5,995 nucleotides of DNA, from contig CAMMBX010000073.1 in the NCBI GenBank assembly GCA_946494345.1, forward strand, positions 1 through 5,995, in the 5' to 3' direction. Each line of letters opens with the position of its first letter. Positions within the stretch are counted from its first letter, which is position 1. A program made the position numbers and the translations under genes. Shown in pieces: positions 1 to 4,852 of this stretch. The notes under the pieces are model-generated. The model ran no database searches. It was not told the DNA's origin and saw only the letters and a list, made by a program, of their open reading frames with translations. Source of the stretch: an uncultured Mycoplasmatota bacterium (GTDB lineage Bacteria; Bacillota_I; Bacilli_A; RF39; UBA660).

Positions 1-43
1 CAATTTATACCAAATTTTTCTTCATAAAATTTAGTATAAATTG
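1..43 (-). repeat. Long hairpin-forming inverted repeat at the left edge
   Basis: Bases 1-10 (CAATTTATAC) are the exact reverse complement of 34-43, and 12-18 (AAATTTT) of 26-32, around a 7-base loop at 19-25. The single interruption (C11 against A33 on the plus strand) becomes a G-U wobble in minus-strand RNA. The minus-strand transcript could therefore form an unbroken 18-bp helix, while plus-strand RNA would carry a C-A mismatch. It lies downstream of the terminator-like hairpin at 70-100. No long T-run follows inside the window, so it is not clearly a terminator. It may belong to an element that continues to the left. Confidence 0.6.
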
Positions 44-69
44 CTAAACATTTTAACATAGAAACATAG

Positions 70-100
70 AAAAAAGAAGAATTTATTTTTCTTCTTTTTT
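70..100 (-). terminator. Probable intrinsic terminator of the FGE-like exported protein gene
   Basis: Bases 70-81 (AAAAAAGAAGAA) are perfectly complementary to 89-100, giving a 12-bp stem with a 7-base loop. Read on the minus strand, the 3' arm ends in six Ts. The stem starts at the stop codon (99-101). Only two base pairs are G-C, so the hairpin is weak, but the geometry fits. Its A/T symmetry would also let it work in the plus direction. Confidence 0.55.
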
Positions 101-1952
101 AGATACTTGGTGCTATGACAAGACGGAAGGAATCACCATTATCTACATTTCCATTTGAAGAATTGTCAGTTATATAAAATATACCAGAACTCGAGGTAGG
201 GAATCCTCCTCCACGTAAATTCCATACATAATTCTCACTTTCCATATACAAATTATCATTATACCATCTACTTGTTTCTGATAATGCATGGGATATACAT
301 TCATTTCCATTACAAGCTGTACTGATATTGTCACTTGTATATTTATCATAATATTTTGATTCTGGCATACTTACAAAGCCGCTATTTCCAACCATGTCAT
401 TATAATTTCCCATTACATATTCCCAGGCTCCTCCACTCATATCATATATTCCATAGATAGTTCCTGTAGTTGAAGCTCCTGTTCCATTTATATTTACATC
501 ATAAGTATATTGACATCCATAATCAGTATTTCCATTACCTGGGCTTCCATAACTACATCCCGTTATATTTTGATTACTTTTATTTTGATATACTTCTTTA
601 TTAGAACCTGTAAAATTGTCATTTCCTAACTTTCCATATTTACTTTGGGATAGATATGCTACTACTGCCCATTCACTATTTTTCATCATATGAGTATCTA
701 CATTATTAGTAAATCCATATCTATTTCCTTCATCATTCATTTTTAAGGCTACATTAAATGCATTACTTACATTTATAAAACGCCAGCTTGAAACATTTGG
801 CTTGATCATGGCATCTAATTCCGTTGTGTTTCCTCCTCCATAATTTGCACTTGGATTACTACTACTTGTCTCAAACTTTCCTACCCATATACCACTAAGT
901 TCCTCATCACCAAAGGTAAAAGCATCAGGGGTATACCAACTATTATCTTTTATTCCTTCACTTACTATATATTTTGCTGTTCCTCTATCTTTTGTACTTG
1001 TACTTACAAATCTTATATCTATTTCTCCAGGTAAAGCTTGTGTTGGCGTTGTATCTAAATAGTCTCCTTGCTTACCATAATAATTTGTTCCATCTTCGCT
1101 ACCAATACTGTAACTATATCTTGGTATCCATACCCACATTGTCTCTATATCATCCATTGATATTGTTGATCCTACTGGTGCACTTAAATAACTATCTCTT
1201 GTTGATGATGAGACTGTTACAGCATTGGCCCATTCTTGTTTATCATAATTATACCAATTATTGGTACTTGAATCCGCTTTAACCCAATCAGTTCCATTAT
1301 ATGTTACTGCAATCATATTATCATCTAATTTTGGTTCGTTTACTTGAACTGGCATTGAATCTCCATCTAATCCATATACATTTATCTTTACACTAAATGT
1401 TAGATTACCCCCATCACCTTGAGGATTATAATCTTCATCAACCCACATTCTAAGTCTATAGGTATTACTATCACTTGCACTCATACTACTTGTATATAAA
1501 CTCATCTCTCCTGCTGGTCTTCCTGTATAACTATTATTTGATTTCTCTTCATTATAAGTTTCAGGTGTCATTAATTCTTCTTCGCCATCATCAGTTAATC
1601 TCGTTAAATATAGTTTTATATTAGATCCATCTATTGTGCCATTACCTTCTTCTTTAGCACTTATTTCATAATTGATATTAGCATTACCTGTTATGGTACT
1701 ACTTACTGTAAAATCAAAGTACTCTCCTTCTATTGTTCTTGATTTTCCTGTTTTATCAGTTGTTGGTAAAGCTCCTGTTATATTTAAGACATTATCACTT
1801 TCTGTATAAGTCATACTTATTACTCCTGTTGTAATAGTATTGGGAGTAGTTCCCTCTTTAGAATAGTTAAACGCAGCATAGCTTACTCCTATTATCGCTA
1901 TTACCATTACTAATAATAATACTATTATTACTATATTTTCTTTCTTTTTCAT
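99..1952 (-). CDS. Exported or membrane-anchored protein: TasA/camelysin-like N-terminus plus FGE/C-type-lectin-like C-terminal domain
   Basis: The product is 617 residues from the ATG at 1952. That start is chosen over the in-frame ATG at 2024 (641 residues) because AAGGAG lies 9 bases upstream and the protein then opens with MKKKEN and a hydrophobic segment (about residues 7-26) ending GVSYAAF. This resembles the N-termini of TasA/camelysin-type proteins processed by SipW-like signal peptidases. Residues about 29-196 are rich in Ser, Thr and Asn and look like a beta-sandwich. A linker with a WYNYDKQEW motif (about 227-243) follows. The C-terminal domain carries WVWIPRYSY (273-281), IWVGKFET (355-362), YDMSGGAWEY (503-512), LRGGG (579-583) and SFRLV (608-612), the order seen in formylglycine-generating-enzyme/SUMF1-like and C-type-lectin-like folds. 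The Cys that follows RGGSW in true FGE enzymes is absent, so a structural or ligand-binding role is more likely than catalysis. The Cys pairs 466/480 and 547/552 could form disulfides. Domain calls are from motif memory; the function is unknown. Confidence 0.85.
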   Translation of the reverse strand: MKKKENIVIIVLLLVMVIAIIGVSYAAFNYSKEGTTPNTITTGVISMTYTESDNVLNITGALPTTDKTGKSRTIEGEYFDFTVSSTITGNANINYEISAKEEGNGTIDGSNIKLYLTRLTDDGEEELMTPETYNEEKSNNSYTGRPAGEMSLYTSSMSASDSNTYRLRMWVDEDYNPQGDGGNLTFSVKINVYGLDGDSMPVQVNEPKLDDNMIAVTYNGTDWVKADSSTNNWYNYDKQEWANAVTVSSSTRDSYLSAPVGSTISMDDIETMWVWIPRYSYSIGSEDGTNYYGKQGDYLDTTPTQALPGEIDIRFVSTSTKDRGTAKYIVSEGIKDNSWYTPDAFTFGDEELSGIWVGKFETSSSNPSANYGGGNTTELDAMIKPNVSSWRFINVSNAFNVALKMNDEGNRYGFTNNVDTHMMKNSEWAVVAYLSQSKYGKLGNDNFTGSNKEVYQNKSNQNITGCSYGSPGNGNTDYGCQYTYDVNINGTGASTTGTIYGIYDMSGGAWEYVMGNYNDMVGNSGFVSMPESKYYDKYTSDNISTACNGNECISHALSETSRWYNDNLYMESENYVWNLRGGGFPTSSSGIFYITDNSSNGNVDNGDSFRLVIAPSI

Positions 1953-1961
1953 CCTACAACT

Positions 1962-1967
1962 CTCCTT
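1962..1967 (-). promoter_or_regulatory. Ribosome binding site that fixes the start at 1952
   Basis: The minus strand reads AAGGAG here, 9 bases upstream of the ATG at 1952-1950. The alternative ATG at 2024 has no purine-rich Shine-Dalgarno sequence before it. Starting there would also place 24 extra residues ahead of a classic signal segment. Confidence 0.85.
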
Positions 1968-2030
1968 ACTACTTAATATAACCAAAATAATATAATTAAT
2001 ACAAATACATCTTATCTTATTCATTTAAAA

Positions 2031-2054
2031 ATAAGGGTAATACAAGTACCTTAT
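2031..2054 (-). other. Small hairpin in the leader of the FGE-like gene
   Basis: ATAAGG(G)TA at 2031-2039 pairs with TACCTTAT at 2047-2054, leaving one bulged G and a 7-base loop. It lies between the candidate promoter (2065-2093) and the ribosome binding site at 1962. It could be a short RNA stem or an operator for a regulator. It could also be chance in AT-rich sequence. Confidence 0.3.
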
Positions 2055-2064
2055 CTACAATAAT

Positions 2065-2093
2065 ATGTTAACACATGGAGTCCTTTTTGGCAA
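2065..2093 (-). promoter_or_regulatory. Candidate promoter of the FGE-like exported protein gene
   Basis: The minus strand has TTGCCA (5 of 6 to TTGACA) at 2093-2088, a 17-base spacer, then TAACAT (4 of 6 to TATAAT) at 2070-2065. A TG lies just upstream of the -10 box. It would give a 5' leader of roughly 105 nt. An alternative is TTGTAT at about 2001-1996 with an AT-rich -10 nearer the gene. The choice is uncertain because the region is AT-rich. Confidence 0.35.
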
Positions 2094-2114
2094 TTGTAAT
2101 TTATTTATTTTTGT

Positions 2115-2145
2115 AAATAAAAAGAGCACTAAATAATAGTACTCT
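2115..2145 (-). terminator. Intrinsic terminator of the ankyrin-repeat gene
   Basis: Arms 2138-2145 and 2123-2130 form an 8-bp stem in minus-strand RNA (AGAGUACU with AGUGCUCU, including one G-U pair) around a 7-base loop. The arm is followed directly by UUUUAUUU. The stem overlaps the stop codon at 2144-2146. On the plus strand the G-U becomes a C-A mismatch, which favours function in the minus direction. Confidence 0.7.
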
Positions 2146-2839
2146 AGGCAGTAACTTCCATTAAGACATTTTTAACTATATTATCCATGAAAGTTAATTT
2201 ATTGTTCATAAGTTCATTTTTTATGATATCAAAATTCTTTTTAACTAATTCTACTATCTCTTTTACTTTAGGAAGTAATCTTTGCTTCTTAGATAATTCT
2301 TTTACAATAGTCTCTAGATTATTTAATTTAGTATATTTACCAAAATCATCACTTTTAATAAAAGTATTATATAAATTGTTAAATGATACTAAATCAATAT
2401 TATTAAATCTTTTATCTTCTAGTAATTTTAAAGTTGTACATAAATTACCTGTAGAAATAGCAAGATCTAAGATAGTTTTACCTTCATTATTTCTAATGTT
2501 GGGATTAATCTCTTTATTTCTTTTTAACTTTTTAATGATATTAGCAGTATGAAGATAATCTTTAGTAGCAAGTAAATGAGCGAAAGTATTACCATCTTTA
2601 TTTTGATGATTAATATCACTGTTCAAATCATTCATATATTTTTCTACTAAATCATATTTTTTACTCTTTAATAATCTCATTAAAACAGTATTACCATCAC
2701 TATCTACTGTATTTAAGCTGACAATTTTCTTTTTTAGTAGTTTATCTACTAATTCTAGATGTCCTTCTTTTATAAGCTCAAATATCAAGGACGGTTCTTC
2801 TTCACAAGCGTTAGTTGCTTGTGTCTCATCGTAAAACAT
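2144..2839 (-). CDS. Ankyrin-repeat protein
   Basis: The product is 231 residues with no signal peptide or membrane segment, so it is probably cytoplasmic. Ankyrin units are visible by the recurring D/N-x-x-G-N/K-T opening and the following helix pairs. There is a capping helical pair at about 16-43, then units beginning DSDGNTVLMRLL (46-57), NKDGNTFAHLL (80-90) and NNEGKTILDLA (117-127). Hydrophobic positions fit two antiparallel helices per unit. The last 80 residues or so are Lys-, Leu- and Asn-rich, predicted helical, and match no family I recognise. The start is supported by AGAGGTG, a close match to the 16S tail, a few bases upstream of the ATG. The gene has its own strong promoter (2873-2902) and terminator. 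Ankyrin repeats bind protein partners, and nothing here identifies one. Confidence 0.85.
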   Translation of the reverse strand: MFYDETQATNACEEEPSLIFELIKEGHLELVDKLLKKKIVSLNTVDSDGNTVLMRLLKSKKYDLVEKYMNDLNSDINHQNKDGNTFAHLLATKDYLHTANIIKKLKRNKEINPNIRNNEGKTILDLAISTGNLCTTLKLLEDKRFNNIDLVSFNNLYNTFIKSDDFGKYTKLNNLETIVKELSKKQRLLPKVKEIVELVKKNFDIIKNELMNNKLTFMDNIVKNVLMEVTA

Positions 2840-2872
2840 TTAAAACACCTCTTCTTTTTACGTGCGGTCTTT

Positions 2873-2902
2873 ATTATACCATACACGCCTATGTTTTGTC
2901 AA
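2873..2902 (-). promoter_or_regulatory. Consensus sigma-A promoter of the ankyrin-repeat gene
   Basis: The minus strand shows a perfect -35 TTGACA (2902-2897), an 18-base spacer, and a perfect -10 TATAAT (2878-2873) preceded by TGG, an extended -10 element. Transcription would start near 2866, about 27 nt ahead of the ATG. It lies in the 117-base gap after serS and implies strong, largely constitutive expression of the ankyrin gene independent of serS. Confidence 0.9.
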
Positions 2903-2956
2903 TTTTACTACCTACTATCAGTATGGCCAATCCCTTGATATTTATACATTGTTTAC

Positions 2957-4243
2957 TTATTTTTTAGGTGTTATTACTTCTAGACCTCCCATATATGGTC
3001 TTAAGACAAGAGGAACAGTTACACTTCCATCTTCATTATAATTATTTTCAATTACTGCTATTAAACCACGAGGAGATGCTACTACAGTGTTGTTTAAAGT
3101 ATGAACAAAGTATGTACCGTTTTCTCCTTTAGTTCTAATACCAAGACGTCTTGCTTGAGCATCTCCTAGAGTTGAACAGCTTCCTACTTCAAAGTATTTT
3201 TGTTGTCTTGGACTCCAAGCTTCTACATCACATGATTTAACTTTTAAATCTGCTAAATCACCACTACAACATTCTAATTGTCTTACTGGTACATTCATAT
3301 TTCTAAATACATCTACAGTATATCTCCACATTTTTTCATACCAATCCATTGAGTCTTCTGGTTTACAAATAACAATCATCTCTTCTTTTTCAAATTGATG
3401 AACCCGGTAAAGTCCTCGCTCTTCTAAACCATGAGACCCCCCTTCTTTTCTAAAGCATGGTGAATATGATGTAAGTGTTAAAGGTAAGTCTTCTTCTTTA
3501 ATTATTTGTCCTTTATATCTACCTATCATAGAATGTTCACTAGTACCAATTAGATATAAGTCTTCTCCTTCTATTTTGTACATCATTGCTTCCATCTCAG
3601 GAAATGACATAACTCCTGTTACAACATCACTATGAATCATAAAAGGAGGAATACAATATGTAAATCCTTTATCTATCATATAGTCTCTAGCATATGCAAT
3701 CATAGCTTCATGTAGTCTTGCAATATCTCCTGTTAAGAAATAAAAACCTTCTCCTGATGTTCTTCCTGCTGCTTCTTTATCCATACCATTTAATCTCATT
3801 ATAATATCAGCATGATATGGTATTTCAAACTCTGGTTTATAAGCATCACCAAAACGTTCTACTTCTACATTTTCACTATCATCTTTACCTATTGGAACAC
3901 TTTTATCCATCATATTTGGTATTACCATCATTTTTTCTTTTAATTTTTCATTAAGTTCTTTTTCATTTTCTTCTATAGTAACTAACTTCTCATTAATCTT
4001 TTTAACTTCTTCTTTCTTTAAATTAGCTTCTTCAATCTTTTTATCTTTCATTAAAAGACCAATAGAACTACTCTCTTCATTACGAGTCTTTCTTAACTCG
4101 TCACCTTCTTGTTTTAAAGCTCTTATTTTTTCATCTAATTCTACTACTTCATCTACTAAAGGTAATTTTTCATCTTGAAATTTTTTCTTAATATTTTCTT
4201 TAACTAATTCCTTATTTTCTCTTATAAATTTAATGTCTAACAT
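2957..4243 (-). CDS. serS: Seryl-tRNA synthetase (class II)
   Basis: This cytoplasmic enzyme charges tRNA-Ser with serine using ATP. At 428 residues it has the usual length. Residues 1 to about 110 form the N-terminal domain, with a long Lys/Glu-rich antiparallel coiled coil (about 30-105) that grips the long variable arm of tRNA-Ser. The catalytic core follows: GTSEH at 233-237 (the TSE serine-binding motif), motif 2 at about 260-288 (SPCFRKEGGSHG, then RVHQFEKEE), and motif 3 at about 383-402 (LNNT, then SPRGLIAVIENN) with the conserved Arg392. The C-terminus reads VLRPYMGG. The LNNT/SPR form of motif 3 and the FRKEGGSHG form of motif 2 look more like the archaeal-style branch than the usual bacterial NGSGLAVGR form. 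The start is supported by GGAGG four bases upstream. A T-box leader controls it. No clear terminator follows the stop. Confidence 0.97.
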   Translation of the reverse strand: MLDIKFIRENKELVKENIKKKFQDEKLPLVDEVVELDEKIRALKQEGDELRKTRNEESSSIGLLMKDKKIEEANLKKEEVKKINEKLVTIEENEKELNEKLKEKMMVIPNMMDKSVPIGKDDSENVEVERFGDAYKPEFEIPYHADIIMRLNGMDKEAAGRTSGEGFYFLTGDIARLHEAMIAYARDYMIDKGFTYCIPPFMIHSDVVTGVMSFPEMEAMMYKIEGEDLYLIGTSEHSMIGRYKGQIIKEEDLPLTLTSYSPCFRKEGGSHGLEERGLYRVHQFEKEEMIVICKPEDSMDWYEKMWRYTVDVFRNMNVPVRQLECCSGDLADLKVKSCDVEAWSPRQQKYFEVGSCSTLGDAQARRLGIRTKGENGTYFVHTLNNTVVASPRGLIAVIENNYNEDGSVTVPLVLRPYMGGLEVITPKK

Positions 4244-4263
4244 AATTCCTCCATTTCTAGTCG

Positions 4264-4467
4264 AAAAACAAAAAAAGAATGGCTTCTAAGGAGTTTATAC
4301 TAGCAATGAGTATAAACGGTGCCATCCTTATATACTTAATTTAGATAACGGTAATGCCCGGATATAAAATCATCTAAAGAGGAGATAGTTAAGCTTTTAT
4401 TACTGTTTCCACCAACCACAGTATCTCTATCAAAAAAGGTCTTAACATTGTCTCTTGTCATCGACTT
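4264..4467 (-). promoter_or_regulatory. T-box riboswitch (tRNA-Ser responsive) controlling serS
   Basis: Seen in minus-strand RNA: Stem I closes with AAGUC (4467-4463) against GAUUU (4371-4367). A kink-turn-like GAUGA/AGAU step follows, then AAGAG (4456-4452) with CUCUU (4381-4377), and GUUAAG (4446-4441) with CUUAAC (4393-4388). The internal loop between the last two helices has UAUCUC on its 3' side and would be the specifier loop. It contains or abuts UCU/UCC, both serine codons; the exact register is unresolved. The antiterminator is AAGGA (4329-4325), bulge UGGCACC (4324-4318), then a 9-bp helix closed by UCCUU (4292-4288). In T-boxes the fourth bulge base pairs with the tRNA discriminator. 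Here it is C, which fits the G73 of tRNA-Ser. Uncharged tRNA-Ser should therefore stabilise antitermination and raise serS expression. Confidence 0.93.
4270..4329 (-). terminator. Regulated terminator of the serS T-box
   Basis: In minus-strand RNA, AAGGAUGGC (4329-4321) pairs with GCCAUUCUU (4283-4275) with one G-U pair. Inside this lies the perfect 9-bp helix GUUUAUACU/AGUAUAAAC (4317-4309 with 4301-4293) with a 7-base loop. A run of Us (4276-4270) follows. The outer helix sequesters UGGC of the T-box bulge, so it cannot coexist with tRNA-bound antiterminator. Confidence 0.92.
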
Positions 4468-4473
4468 GATTTT

Positions 4474-4502
4474 ATTATAAGGCTTAGTTTAAGTTTTTAC
4501 AA
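4474..4502 (-). promoter_or_regulatory. Promoter of serS and its T-box leader
   Basis: The minus strand has TTGTAA (4502-4497), a 17-base spacer, and a perfect TATAAT (4479-4474). The predicted transcript starts near 4467, exactly where the base helix of T-box Stem I begins, which supports both calls. The -35 overlaps the region just past the spoVS stop codon. Confidence 0.8.
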
Positions 4503-4508
4503 GTATTT

Positions 4509-4769
4509 TTATTTAGTTTCTATGATTAATTTTATTGCCGTTCTCTCTTCTCCGTCAATTGCTATATCGGTAAAAGCAGGAATACATACGATATTTTTAC
4601 CTGCTGGTGCTAAAAATCCTCTTGCTATTGCTACAGCTTTTATAGCTTGATTCAAAGCTCCTGCTCCTACTGCTTGTATTTCTACACTGCCATTTGCTCT
4701 AAAGACATTGGCTAGCGCCCCTGCTACTGAGTTAGGGTTTGATTTTGATGAAACTTTTAGTGTTTCCAT
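4509..4769 (-). CDS. spoVS: SpoVS family protein (stage V sporulation protein S)
   Basis: The product is 86 residues, the normal family length, and close along its whole length to the Bacillus protein as I remember it. Shared blocks include KSNPNSVAGALA (10-21), GAGALNQAIKAVAIARGF (35-52), IPAFTDI (63-69) and IDGEERTAIKLI (71-82). The family has an Alba-like fold suggestive of nucleic-acid binding. In Bacillus subtilis it is needed for stage V of sporulation and spore coat assembly, and is made under SigH control. Homologues also occur in lineages not known to sporulate, so the gene alone does not prove sporulation here. The start is supported by AAAGGA ten bases upstream. A TACAAT at 4804-4799 could be a -10 box, but no good -35 and no recognisable SigH site were seen. 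It lies between a terminator and the serS promoter, so it is probably monocistronic. Confidence 0.96.
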   Translation of the reverse strand: METLKVSSKSNPNSVAGALANVFRANGSVEIQAVGAGALNQAIKAVAIARGFLAPAGKNIVCIPAFTDIAIDGEERTAIKLIIETK

Positions 4770-4827
4770 AATTTTATCATCCTTTCTTTTCCTAAATTAT
4801 TGTATGAACTTTATTTAAAAGAAAGAA

Positions 4828-4852
4828 CAAAAAAAGAGTAAAATTACTCTTT
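4828..4852 (-). terminator. Intrinsic terminator of the 330-residue membrane protein gene
   Basis: AAAGAGTAA (4833-4841) is perfectly complementary to 4844-4852, giving a 9-bp stem with a very tight loop, or 8 bp with four loop bases. On the minus strand it runs into seven Ts (4835-4829). The stem overlaps the stop codon (4851-4853). Confidence 0.85.

Noticed and set aside
974..1282. Plus-strand open frame of 102 codons opposite the exported protein gene
   Set aside because: Its product is a Leu/Tyr-rich low-complexity string. It lies wholly antisense to a coherent gene and has no clear ribosome binding site.
99..1952. Calling the C-terminal domain an active formylglycine-generating enzyme
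   Set aside because: The Cys and Arg pattern that follows RGGSW in true enzymes is missing after LRGGG, so only the fold resemblance is supported.
1953..2024. N-terminal 24-residue extension of the exported protein (start at 2024)
   Set aside because: There is no Shine-Dalgarno before 2024, while AAGGAG stands correctly spaced before 1952. The shorter form begins with a proper signal segment.
2187..2552. Plus-strand open frame of 121 codons opposite the ankyrin gene
   Set aside because: It is antisense to a gene with ankyrin motifs, a consensus promoter and a terminator. The hydrophobic product reflects the complement of Lys/Asn-rich codons.
2891..2938. Short plus-strand frame of 15 codons in the serS-ankyrin gap
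   Set aside because: It has no ribosome binding site and overlaps the consensus promoter of the ankyrin gene on the other strand.
4364..4475. Perfect 9-bp pairing ATAAAATCA (4475-4467) with TGATTTTAT (4372-4364) as the base of T-box Stem I
   Set aside because: Most of the 5' arm overlaps the -10 box and lies upstream of the predicted transcription start, so it would not be in the RNA. The AAGUC/GAUUU helix fits the transcript instead.
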